A DNA stretch of 15,401 nucleotides from Physocladia obscura (lineage: Eukaryota; Chytridiomycota; Chytridiomycetes; Chytridiales; Chytriomycetaceae): assembly GCA_027596945.1 (NCBI GenBank), contig JADGJH010000677.1:1-15401 (forward strand). Reading direction: 5' to 3'. This document shows, piece by piece, positions 1 to 9,123 of this stretch. The notes below the pieces were generated by a model. That model saw nothing but the letters and a program-made list of their open reading frames with translations, did not search any database and had not been told where the DNA came from. Both the position numbers and the translations under genes were made by a program. The stretch's first letter is position 1; each line of letters begins with the position of its first letter.

Positions 1-174
1 TTCCACATACAAGCCAAACTGCTCAATTGTTGGTGGATGATCATCAAGAGTATATTTTTCTGTTTCGACATTGTGTAGGGCTCTTCCTTTGATGTTTGGA
101 AGCGCAACATTCAGATGCCCTTCTGAGTTTTGAAAACTTGGAAATTGGACATTTGGTGCAAAACTCTCAATACA
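1..174 (-). pseudogene. Unidentified open frame, cut by the left edge
   Basis: On the minus strand a frame stays open for 58 codons from 174 to the window edge, bounded upstream by a TGA at 175-177. The translation has a balanced, protein-like composition, including GHLNVALPNIKGRALHN and DDHPPTIEQFGLYVE. There is no in-frame ATG, so it would be an internal exon, a fragment, or a relic. I do not recognise the family. It holds two CpG in 177 bp, more than the DNA just to its right, so it may be less decayed than the relic at 353-1949. It lies in a different frame from that relic. Whether it is a live exon of a gene to the left or another decayed element cannot be decided from this window. Confidence 0.35.
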
Positions 175-352
175 TCAGAGGCTTAATTTTTGAATGCATA
201 TGTCCAAATTAATGTACAAAATAAAATGTCAGTGTTTTGGAACCAATTTTTATTGGTATCACTTGAAAAATCAAGACAAAAAAATAAAATAAAGTAAGAG
301 GAAATAAAAAACAAAAAATAGAAGTTAGAAAGGAGCATATATTAAAACTAAT

Positions 353-1949
353 TCAACAGGCATAAAAATTGTGGTGCTCCTTTTTTCTGCTGTTTTCATA
401 TCGTTTCTTAAACACCAACTCATGGCTAGTGTTCTCACTTGTCACTTCCTCCTATGCTCTGCCCACTCTGCATGCTTTGTGCCTTTTCTTTTTCTCTTTG
501 AATTTATTGTGTGTTCTTTCAATAAAATCAGCATTTAAGGCATCCTTGTTTTGCCTAAAAACCTTTTTTAAACAATTAACTCAACTGGTTGAGATGAGAA
601 TGCCAACAAACAAACAGCTGTGAGCTTGATTTTTGAATTTTGTACACTTCATATACCTGGATATTTGTAGCTACATTTTCAGTCAAGTTTGGTGTTGATT
701 TTTATACTTTCTTTATTTTTGTTTATTTAGCCTCACGTCTTATTCTTCTTCTTGTTTTACCTTCTATGATGCATTTTGGGCTTTTGGGAAGTGATAGGGC
801 TTTTAAATGTTTCTGGTTTGAGGAATTTCAAATATTTGAAAAATAGAAGTTGATGAGCAAATATGATTTAGGGGCTAAGAATTACACAATTGGTGATGCA
901 ACATATGGGTATTTAAATGGCTGATAAGCAGGGCTTTGTTTTCTTTAGTTTTGTTGTTATTACCTTTGTGTGTATCTTGGTACTGTCTTTGTATTGACAG
1001 AGTTGCCCCAAATACATTAGGGATTTCAGTCTTATTTGGATCATTATAACATGTTATCAGCATCAGCTCACAAAAATGAGTGAAGACAGAGCTTACAAAG
1101 CTATTTCAGATTTTGATGCACACTGGCTTGTTTTCTCTTTGAAGTTTCTGATTGAATATGGTTATTTGTGGCCTCTTCTCATTTTTATTCATTTAATAAT
1201 TAAACAGAACAGTGATTTGTCTATAGTCAACAAAAACTAAGCGAATGAATCAACTGCCATTCCAATTGCCAGTGGGTTGAATTTGTTTGACAGAACCTGC
1301 TAGCCGCGCTCCTGGAGAACCTGAATTATCAACAGCAGGCCTCCAGCTGGGCAGTAGAGCTTCCAATTGTTGAGTGAATTATAATATTGGATTGGATTCC
1401 TATTTGTGGCACATACATGTCCACTAAGTCCCTCCAGTCCTTTAGCTGACAAGCTCAAAGTTGCCAATTACTGTGCAGCTTCATGCAAGCAATAACAAAT
1501 ATCTTAGGGGCTAAAAGTTCCTTCAACATCCTGAGGGCATTATGTTGTTGCAGTACAAAGTTGTCTGGCAGCCTGAATTGAATGCCTGCCCAGCAGGAAC
1601 TGTGTCTCTAAACTGAGGTATCACATGCTTCACAGTGGGCTGGCTTTGTTTTTTCCAGGGGCATGGATGAGGGTAATTGATGCCAAGTTAGAATGGTGGC
1701 CATTGGGGGTGGTTTGTTTGCAGCAGCACCGCTGGTTGTTTTGTTTGTTTTGTTTGCACTATCAGACAGTCTGGTGCCCAAGTTGATTTGCTGTGCTCCA
1801 GTTGCAATCGCCATCATTGGCACAAAAGACAGTGTTTGTTGCACCTTTTCTTTGCCGCAGTTGGCCATCACTGGTTGCAAATTCAAGTTATTACTTTTTA
1901 TTTGTGCATGATGACAAGTTTGTGCATGGGCATTTATTTGACAGCTGCA
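353..1949 (-). pseudogene. Decayed protein-coding relic, possibly a transposable element gene
   Basis: Read 5' to 3' on the minus strand, 1949-1332 is a 206-codon frame interrupted by only two stops (1608-1610 and 1455-1457). It includes stretches such as LPDNFVLQQHNALRMLKELL and LKDWRDLVDMYVPQIG. A second frame takes over at 1378 and runs to about 878 with three stops; it contains ALLPSWRPAVDNSGSPGARL and NDPNKTEIPNVFGATLSIQ. The same frame then crosses a stop-rich 300 bp and opens again at 580-353 with one stop (QNKDALNADFIERTHNKFKE). Stops number far fewer than an AT-rich random frame would give in the first two sections, but not in 584-877. CpG is nearly absent, so several stops could be decayed CGA, CAA or CAG codons. 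I do not recognise the protein, and the transposable-element reading is an inference from decay and setting. Hydrophobic plus-strand frames here (369-623, 1693-1911) are antisense shadows. Confidence 0.5.
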
Positions 1950-3509
1950 TTAGTATAAGCTTGACATGCTGGCTCTCCCATTCTGCAAGTAGTTTGACTG
2001 TGGCAGTTTTGCCTTTGCAAAGTGTGGTGTTGACACAGCAGCAGCAGTTGCATCTGCTGGATGGCTTGGAATGCAAAAGCATGTGATTGGTAGCAAAATA
2101 ATCAAAAAGTACAAAACAAAGACAACCAATAAATAAATAAAATTACATACAAAATATAAATAACAAATATTTACAGAATAATAAATATATATTTACAAAG
2201 ATAATTATTGAATAAAGTCAAGGTGTTTTGAAAAAACTCAACCATGTGAGAATTTCATAGAGACCTGGATTCTATTATGTTATCACAGAAAATGCATTTC
2301 CATTAAGAGAGAATGGATGGTATAGCAAGTTCATCCTCTAATACTGTTAACAAGTGGGAATCAGTTGTGATATCTGTTTTAAGATGATTCATTCAGCAAC
2401 ATTAAAAGCTAACTACTTCAACCAGTTTGTTAATTGAATTTATGGTCAATTTAATGATTCAGCAAAGTTTATGATATGTTCTTTCATTAGATGCTTAAAC
2501 AAGAGATCTATAGAAACAAAGAAAGGTCATTTGAAAATGAGCGTGAATGATGTTGTGAGTATTTGTTTCAAATGAGAACACAGTTTATTCTAAGTTAACT
2601 AATGACTTACTCCAAATCTCAGCAAAAACCAAATCACCAAAACATTACAACACTATTTCAATCTATTGGCAGTTTATTGACAATAGCAACATGTTACTTT
2701 GTGAATTGGCAATGAAAATTGGGGGGGATTGTATGATTAAAGATAGACAGTGCTGTTGTTGCAGATGGAAGTAATGTAGAATGTAAGTTTGGAATTGGAA
2801 ACTTCTTGATGAGTAGAAGATCACTGATACTTTCAAAAATAATTAGAAATACAAATTGAAAACTTGTGAATGGTAGCAAAGCGATGATCCATTGAGCTTA
2901 AGATTGATTACTGGAAGAGCTGAATGTAGTAAGTCAACAGAGCTGCAAAACACTGAGTAAAAATTAGAAAAGGGTTTAGATGTAATGTAAATTGTATTGT
3001 TAATCTATTTTTGTCCAAGAATTTTCTAGAATTTTCTCAAGCCTCCTATTACTTTCAAGAGCTCAAAAACAATTCAAGAGATTTTCAACCACTTTCCAAT
3101 CACTTTCCAACAATTTTTGTTTTGAAGCATCTTTATTCTTTTTATTTTTTCCTTCTACTCTAAAAACCATTTAAATCCATCTCTTTTCTTCCCTTTATTA
3201 TTATTACACAAGCAAAATTTGAAGAAATCAATGAGATAATGATGAAGTGAGACAAGCTGAAAAAGAAAAAGATGATCAAGATAGCTGCAAATCCGGTAGG
3301 CCCAGATTCAAAGTTGACTAATTAGTGAGAGTGAATGAAAATGAAAAACAGTGCAAACAACTTTCACTTGGAAAGTGAGAAGGGCGAAAAAAATATAATC
3401 TTCATGCTTCTTTATTATTTCCTATCTTCATTATGTTTTCTTACAGCATACAATTTGTTTTTCCATTGCTGTATTGTTTAAATTTGAAAACACTTTGTAT
3501 CAGCATTTA
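1950..3509. other. AT-rich gene-poor stretch, CpG-depleted
   Basis: No convincing gene lies here. Positions 1950-2082 are relatively GC-rich and may be the 5' end of the decayed relic in another frame. Positions 2090-2700 are AT-rich with no usable long frame. A 52-codon plus-strand frame at 2737-2892, with one TGA, reads protein-like in part (KIDSAVVADGSNVECKFGIG) and may be another relic. Two short imperfect tandem repeats occur at 3019-3038 (10-bp unit GAATTTTCT[A/C]) and 3090-3110 (CACTTTCCAA twice). The end of the stretch is the 3' flank of the first receptor gene. Confidence 0.6.
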
Positions 3510-3511
3510 TT
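3506..3511 (-). terminator. Probable poly(A) signal overlapping the receptor stop codon
   Basis: On the minus strand the stop codon and the following bases read TAATAAATG, so a canonical AATAAA overlaps the TAA. If it is used, the 3' UTR is very short. The AT-rich downstream DNA would support cleavage but is not diagnostic. Confidence 0.35.
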
Positions 3512-4493
3512 ACACACCGTGAAAATTATGTTCTTTCATATTTTTCTCCGAAAATTTCAACCTCAGTGATTTTAAGTCTGCCCAGAACCACATTAAAAAA
3601 AATATCCCGCTATTCCAAATTCCAGAAAACGCTAAAGAGATACCGACCCAAAAATTTAACCAGTTTGGTGCAACACTTCCAGGGATAAGAGTAAGCACAC
3701 GGTTAGCTGTTGCTGGTATCCAAGTGATAAATAATCCAGAGCATATAATTAGGCACTTCATTAGAAGTTTCTTGTTGCTAATTTCAAGCTTCTTTTTCGC
3801 ATTTGAATAATTTGCAATCATAACCGTTCCTTGTTGAACTGCGCGCCAATCTTCTGTTCCTGTTTGACTACGCCGACTTTCAGCACTGCTCATTTGCACA
3901 GACAGAGTTTGTGAAACAGTGCGAATATGGGTTAAGAGTAATATGTGGATAGCGACTATAATGGTGAAATGGATCCAAAGTGGAACGTAAAATAAATAAA
4001 CGCGCAAACTCGAATAGTTTGCAGAGATCCAGCATTCATAAGTAGCATCGCCAAAAATGTCACCGATCTTCCACACTGCTTCAAAGACAAATAGCGAGCA
4101 TGTCGAAAGAAATGGTATTCCCCAACCATACAGCATATAATATACGAGTTTTTGATCTGCAGATTTCCAGCCATGAACAATTGAAAGATAGCAAAATAAA
4201 GCGACGAGGGTAGACCATGTTGTCGTGGCGACTCCGCAGAAATGAAAAATTGCTCCAATTATATCACAAGTTATCGGACTTGAATAAGCCATCTCTGATC
4301 CGATGATCCACATGATTGAAGTCAACATCTCGATGACGGCCAAGAATGATTGGAATACATTCATGATATTTTTTTGGAACCGCTTCATTGAAACCACGCA
4401 ATAAACGAGGGTACCATTGAGAACGACAGAAAATGGACAGATTATTCTGAAAACCAGTCGAAGTTGCGCTAACTCTTCAGGAGAGATCGCCAT
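3510..4493 (-). CDS. cAMP-receptor-like seven-transmembrane GPCR, paralog 1
   Basis: This is a single-exon gene of 327 codons with an ATG at 4491-4493 and a TAA at 3510-3512. The product is a plasma-membrane receptor resembling Dictyostelium cAR proteins (class E / Dicty_CAR type), which signal through heterotrimeric G proteins; its ligand is unknown. Hydrophobic segments fit seven helices at about residues 12-34, 46-66, 76-105, 116-140, 166-189, 243-270 and 278-303. Cys76 at the start of helix 3 and Cys154 in the second outer loop (FGDATYECWI) would form the conserved disulfide. Family-like motifs are YGWGIP in helix 4, TWIP in helix 6 and GIWNSGIFF in helix 7. The third inner loop (about 190-242) is long and Ser/Thr/Gln-rich. 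The inner tail is only about 25 residues, much shorter than the phosphorylated tails of Dictyostelium cARs. It aligns without gaps to the paralog at 5462-6406 over the first 200 residues. I am sure of a GPCR of this type, not of cAMP binding. Confidence 0.88.
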   Translation of the reverse strand: MAISPEELAQLRLVFRIICPFSVVLNGTLVYCVVSMKRFQKNIMNVFQSFLAVIEMLTSIMWIIGSEMAYSSPITCDIIGAIFHFCGVATTTWSTLVALFCYLSIVHGWKSADQKLVYYMLYGWGIPFLSTCSLFVFEAVWKIGDIFGDATYECWISANYSSLRVYLFYVPLWIHFTIIVAIHILLLTHIRTVSQTLSVQMSSAESRRSQTGTEDWRAVQQGTVMIANYSNAKKKLEISNKKLLMKCLIICSGLFITWIPATANRVLTLIPGSVAPNWLNFWVGISLAFSGIWNSGIFFLMWFWADLKSLRLKFSEKNMKEHNFHGV

Positions 4494-5461
4494 TGTTAAA
4501 GATTTTCTTATTTAACATTAAAAAAAAATGGTGTTATGGTTCAAGCAGTTCTATAAATGTATTTTGTTGTTATTGCCTACTATAGCTTGCAATAAGTTAT
4601 CATCTCTTCATTCTCTGTGAATAGATAAAATAAGATGAATAATTACTTTATAACTTGATTATCAGTTTTGGTTAATAATAAACAAAAATTTGAAAGTTGT
4701 CATATTATGTCTGAAAAATAAATCAATCAGTTCATATGTATAGGAATAAAAATGATATTAGGGTTTATTTTGACTTTTTCTGATATAATCCACTACTAAG
4801 TAATGCAAACTTCAACATGACTGGCACTTCAGTTTGATTCCAACATACCTTTTTTTTTCATTTCCCATAAACAAATTAAACTGGTGGCATAAGGTAATAG
4901 TGGGAGCAAGAAGAAGCAGTTGAATGTTGTTACCAGTCAATTTTACATTTGTTGATACTAATGCCCCAATGAAATTTGGCAACATATCTGATCACAATAA
5001 GCCACAATACACTACTCTCTATCAATACTCATTGAAGTCCCCATGTTGCAATCTTTGTTTATGATTGTGTATGGTAAGGATTTTTTCCAATGTTCAAAAA
5101 TCCTAAATCATAAAAATTCCAAACAGACTTTAAAATAAATCTTGTATTTTCCTCCCCATGCAAAGCTTTCTTTTATTAATAAAAAAATTCCACTTAATGA
5201 CAGAAATGGCAAGTCTACTGTTTGTTTCTTCACTTTTTAAGTGAATTGAGTGATTTAATTCAATAAAGAGTAAATTCATCTTTCAAGACAGCTTGAATCT
5301 TTTATACTTTAACACCCTGCAATCACTACATTCATATCTAAAGGATTATTTACCAGTTATTGATTTGTGTCAACCCCCAATACGCCTTTTCCATCACAAT
5401 AGGAAAACAGAAAAACAATTTGACAGCCAATAAAAATTAAAGCAACTAATTAAAAAAACAG
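4494..5461. promoter_or_regulatory. Intergenic region between two divergent receptor genes
   Basis: These 968 bp separate the start codons of two head-to-head GPCR genes and must hold both promoters. The region is AT-rich with many poly(A) and poly(T) runs, and I count a single CpG (in TACGCC near 5383). No open frame or RNA gene is convincing. I cannot name a TATA box or specific binding site with confidence. The central part (about 4800-5060) is richer in CA and TG dinucleotides, as expected from decayed CpG, and could be an old insertion. Confidence 0.5.
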
Positions 5462-6406
5462 ATGTCAATCTCTTATGAAGAACTAAAGACAATCAGATTA
5501 ACTCTACGAACTATATGCCCATTTTCAATAGTTGCCAACGTTTCACTCATATATCTCATCAGGTCCACGAAACGCCTACAAAATAGCACAATTGACAAAT
5601 TTCAATTATATCTGGCCTTCAGTGAAACTGTTCTATCAATCAATCGGATTATCGGGACAGAAATATCTCTGTCAAGCCCAGTGACATGTCAAGTTGTCGG
5701 TGTGATTTCTCAATTTTTCTTGACAGCAACATCATGTTGGTCGTGTTTAATTGTGTCGTATTGCTATCTAATAATTGTACAAGACGATCGATCTTTGAAT
5801 CAGAAGCTTCTTTATTATCATATTTATGGATGGGGAGTGCCTGTTATTTCAGTGAGCTTACTATTTGTTTTAGGTGCAGTCATACAGAATGGCAAGGTAT
5901 TTGGCGATGCCACTTTTCAATGCTGGATATCCGGAAATTATGCAAACCTGCGCATTTATTTATTTTATCTCTTACTTTGGTTCCACTTTTTCGTTGTCAC
6001 TGTTTTGTATGGACTGATTTTAGTGCATATTCAATCCGTTTCAGATAGTTTGGAAACAACCTTATCTTCGACTCCACAATCGGTCCATCAGGCAGAACAA
6101 ACAACGCGTCTCACAGTGTACGAAAATACTGCTGCTAAAAGCTTAAAAACCAGTAACAAAAAAATCCTCACCAAATGCGTCATTATCGTGGCTGGATTTT
6201 TCGTCACATGGATTCCAGTAACAGCTAGTCGAATCATTGGTCTTGTAGGAGGAATTCAACCTGGGTGGTTGAATATTTTAGCTGGGGTGGGTGTTGCATT
6301 TTCTGGATTCTGGAATAGTGGTGCGTTTTTTGTCGCCTTCTATTGGACGAATTTGGAAGCAATAGTAAATTTGAACACTGAATCGCAATCAAAATCAAAA
6401 ACCTAG
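5462..6406 (+). CDS. cAMP-receptor-like seven-transmembrane GPCR, paralog 2
   Basis: This is a single-exon gene of 314 codons (ATG 5462, TAG 6404-6406). It is a clear paralog of the minus-strand receptor upstream: both begin M-x-I-S-x-EEL, share ICPFS near residue 18, have Cys76 before helix 3 and Cys154 in the GDATFQCWISGNY loop, YGWGVP in helix 4, TWIP in helix 6 and GFWNSGAFF in helix 7. Predicted helices lie at about 12-34, 46-66, 76-105, 116-140, 166-189, 235-260 and 268-294. The third inner loop differs most in sequence and length (about 190-232, Ser/Thr-rich), so G-protein coupling may have diverged while the core stayed. The tail is short and ends SQSKSKT. The role is inferred to be sensing an extracellular ligand at the plasma membrane; the ligand is unknown. 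The frame is intact, so I see no reason to call it a pseudogene. Confidence 0.88.
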   Translation: MSISYEELKTIRLTLRTICPFSIVANVSLIYLIRSTKRLQNSTIDKFQLYLAFSETVLSINRIIGTEISLSSPVTCQVVGVISQFFLTATSCWSCLIVSYCYLIIVQDDRSLNQKLLYYHIYGWGVPVISVSLLFVLGAVIQNGKVFGDATFQCWISGNYANLRIYLFYLLLWFHFFVVTVLYGLILVHIQSVSDSLETTLSSTPQSVHQAEQTTRLTVYENTAAKSLKTSNKKILTKCVIIVAGFFVTWIPVTASRIIGLVGGIQPGWLNILAGVGVAFSGFWNSGAFFVAFYWTNLEAIVNLNTESQSKSKT

Positions 6407-6749
6407 GGATAATTACTTCGTTGGGAATGAAAATATGAAGGAAATGATACAAAAAAATAATAATAAAAATAAAGTATTACAGTGCAGTCAATATAAATAT
6501 CTATGAATATATAACGTTAACTTCAAAATATGTTTTGTTGTGTTAAAAAATTTGATTTTGAAAAGCCATTCTAGATAACTAAAGGACTTTGGGCTGAAGA
6601 TTATGAGCTTTTGCCTATGAATCTACTTGCTCAAATTATAGATTCTGTTTATGTGTTGTTCGCTTGAACTGAATCAATCCACTTTAAACAAACAAGAAAT
6701 AATAATCACTGTAATACTGTCACACTTTTCCAATCAGTTATTTATTTTT
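6407..6749. other. Convergent 3' intergenic region
   Basis: This 343-bp AT-rich stretch lies between the stop of receptor paralog 2 and the stop of the WDR26-like gene on the other strand. It contains the poly(A) signals of the receptor gene and, on the minus strand, an AATAAA (TTTATT at 6741-6746) four bases past the WDR26 stop. I see no further gene. Confidence 0.6.
6462..6473 (+). terminator. Probable poly(A) signal of receptor paralog 2
   Basis: Two overlapping-style AATAAA hexamers (6462-6467 and 6468-6473) lie about 55-65 bp after the stop codon. The spacing is typical for 3' end formation. The opposing WDR26-like gene ends at 6750, so the two transcripts converge within 343 bp. Confidence 0.45.
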
Positions 6750-8945
6750 TTATGCAGATGTTGATGTTGATGCTGATGATGCAGGCGGAACAGCAACTCC
6801 CCAGATTCGGATTGTATGATCATCACTGGCACTCGCAAAAATATTCCGTTCACGGTTCCACGAAATTGAATTTACAGTTCCTGCAAAACAATATTTCAAT
6901 CATCAACTGAATCATTCTATTATTATTATTACTTCTTACCAGTATGCCCTTTCAGAATTTCCAACAATTTCCCATGTTCCCGACTCCATACATACACATT
7001 CGAATCCTCACTGCCACTTACAACAAAAGTATCATGATACCCTCCAAAACTCGACCGAATTACAAACCGGCTCTGTTTATGGCCAGCATAAGTCCGAATG
7101 ACGCGCGGCGGCTGTTCGTCCAGATCCCAGAGATGAATCTCTTGGCTACCTGACACGTTCACGAGAATGTACCGACCGTTTGGTGTGTCCTGAGCAACGC
7201 TAATCGACGTAATTGAATCTGTTTCTTGCACAGATAGTATCTCGTCTTTTGGACCATTGGCTCCCAATACTGTGTTTATATTGTCCGAGAGTCCAAATAC
7301 GCGTATTCGCTTGTCGGAAACTGTGATGAGTCGGCTGCCGTCGTGAGAGATGCCAAAATCTGTAACTCGCACACCTGTCCATTTGTGCAGCACTTGGCCT
7401 GTTTCGATAGACCAGAGCAATACATTTTTGTCTAAGGATGAGGAAACAAATCGTCGAGCTGTGCTGCCGCTACTGTTTGTGAAACTGTTGTTGGCATTTC
7501 CCCCGACAAATGCAAGTGCAGTAATTGTATCACCGTGTGCTGAAAATGTGGATATACATAGTCCTGACTGATAATTCAAGTTTGGTTATGCTTAATTTTT
7601 GAGCACGATTAGTACTCACAATAGCATCCCAAAGTTTGACAGAATGGTCGTTGGAGCCTGTCAAAATGAGTCTGGAATCGGGACTCCAAGCAACAACAGA
7701 AACATGGTCAACATGGCCACGAAGAGTGTGCAAAATTTGAAAAGTCTGAAAGAAAAAAAAGAGTTTAACAGATGTCGAAAGATACCCCAAAAGTCTTTTA
7801 CACATTTAATTACTAATTACTATAAATTTTTTGTTTCTTTTAATACTCACTTCACTTTGTACTCGCTTGATCGGATTTTTTCATTATTTTTCATTTGTAC
7901 TTACATCAGCATCCCAAATAATAGCACTACAATCTTTCGACGCCGACGCTAACCGCCTCGCATCCGGTGAAAACGTAACCATCCAAACTTCATCCTTATG
8001 TCCCACTGCCACCACCTCATCTCCTCCACCGCTGCGACCACTACCATCATCAAGAACACGCCAACACGTACCCGGAAACGTAAGCGCCGGCACACACACA
8101 TGGTCCTGCAGCAACGACAAGTCGCTAGGATCTCTAACATTATGGTACAGACAGCGCGACGCCTGGAACGCAATCGCGTCGTTCAGCAGCGATGTGAGAC
8201 GTGCGCGGGGTATTGAAGGAAACACGGCGGGTGCGATGCGGGCGAGAAGGGACGCGCGTTGCAGTTTTGTTGTTTGCTTTGGGGATGATGATGGTGGTGA
8301 CGGTGGAGGTAGGTTCATGAGGCGGGCGGCGAGAGCGGCGCGGCGTGGGTGTGGGAGGTATGCGGCAACGTCGGGACGGCGCAAAAGAAGAAGCGCATCG
8401 CGGGCATTGTTGTTGTTGTTTGTGCTGGTTACACCAAAAAGTGTTTCCAGAAAGCGCTGCTCCTGCACCAAAGCGATTGCTTCGGCGGGAGACATGTTGT
8501 TAGTGGTATTATTTGTTTCGCTATAGTAGTTGTAGTTGCTGAGGTTGTAGTTGTAGCTGTGGTCGCTGTTGTGGTTGTTGTATTGTTGGTTTGCTGTGTT
8601 TGGCGGTAGGGAAGATAGCAGGGCCAACGCCGCATCCCAATCGCCGCCAATGACCGCCGCACGCAATGCCTGCGCTTCGCTTGTTTCAAGTTGTTCACCC
8701 GTCGCAAACAGAACCTGCTGCGCCACCGCCGCCAAGCCGAAAGTCAGCCCTGGTTGAAGTTCATTCTCCGCACCACCAATACCAACCACACCAGCATCGC
8801 CATTTAAGCCAACACCGTCCATCTCCTCCGCCTCCTCAAGAAGCATCTGTGCAACCAGTCGCATTCGCTCGCTACGCCGCTGCCGTTCAACTGCCACATT
8901 CTGCTGAGCTGGGTTTGGTGACTCGTTGTTCTCCAACGAATGCAT
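6750..8945 (-). CDS. WDR26: WDR26/GID7-like subunit of the GID/CTLH ubiquitin ligase
   Basis: I place five exons (minus strand): 8945-7905, 7865-7851, 7745-7620, 7567-6940 and 6880-6750, giving 646 residues, close to human WDR26 (about 660). Introns are 39, 105, 52 and 59 nt, with donors GTAAGT, GTGAGT, GTGAGT and GTAAGA. WDR26/Gid7 is a scaffold of the GID/CTLH E3 ligase, which in yeast degrades gluconeogenic enzymes. Residues 25-60 are a weak LisH-like part and 88-190 a CTLH-like helical part (ALRAAVIGGDWDAALALL, LVQEQRFLETLF), split by an Asn/Tyr-rich insert at 121-150. The strongest signature is ASRCLYHN with LSLLQDHVC at 262-284, the conserved linker of WDR26 before the propeller. WD repeats follow from about 310, with GSNDHSVKLWDA, VSGSEDSNVYVW and ASASDDHTIRIWG. 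The protein ends with a Ser/Ala/Thr tail. The ATG at 8945 is the first in frame with no better upstream start seen. The 15-nt exon is the least certain element. Confidence 0.9.
7851..7865 (-). other. 15-nt micro-exon of the WDR26-like gene
   Basis: Between exons 1 and 3, AAG at 7866-7868 (minus strand) precedes 15 nt coding RVQSE, followed by a perfect GTGAGT donor at 7850-7845. Both flanking introns are phase 0, so skipping would also keep the frame. With the micro-exon, the distance from the Trp of the first WD repeat to the GH of the next is 20 residues, against 19 in human WDR26 from memory; without it the distance is 15. This favours inclusion. Confidence 0.65.
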
Positions 8946-9123
8946 CTTTGTTGGATGAGAAATACCAATTCAAGTTCAAACCATGCCTTTTCAAAACAAA
9001 AAAACAAAAACACAGCAACAGCCCCCTTCGTTCCTCAGTTTTTCGTTTTGCTTGATGAGAGTCTCAATTGAACTCCCTACCCCAGTTCTCTCCGACACCG
9101 CAAAAATAACAAGAAAAGAAAGC

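Noticed and set aside
369..623. 84-codon hydrophobic plus-strand frame that looks like a membrane protein
   Set aside because: It starts at TTG and is antisense to the more protein-like minus-strand relic (QNKDALNADFIERTHNKFKE); Phe/Leu richness follows from Lys/Glu codons on the other strand.
1693..1911. Plus-strand hydrophobic frame with Cys residues
   Set aside because: Antisense shadow of the Gln/Thr/Asn-rich minus-strand frame, which continues through 1332 with few stops.
3019..3110. Short tandem repeats as a satellite or regulatory array
   Set aside because: Only two copies each of 10-11 bp units in AT-rich DNA; chance or minor slippage is sufficient.
3956..4258. 100-codon frame inside receptor paralog 1
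   Set aside because: Same strand but other phase of an intact GPCR gene; no family features.
7831..8526. 231-codon plus-strand frame opposite WDR26
   Set aside because: Arg/Ser-rich antisense of the GC-rich WDR26 first exon, whose minus-strand product has the family signature.
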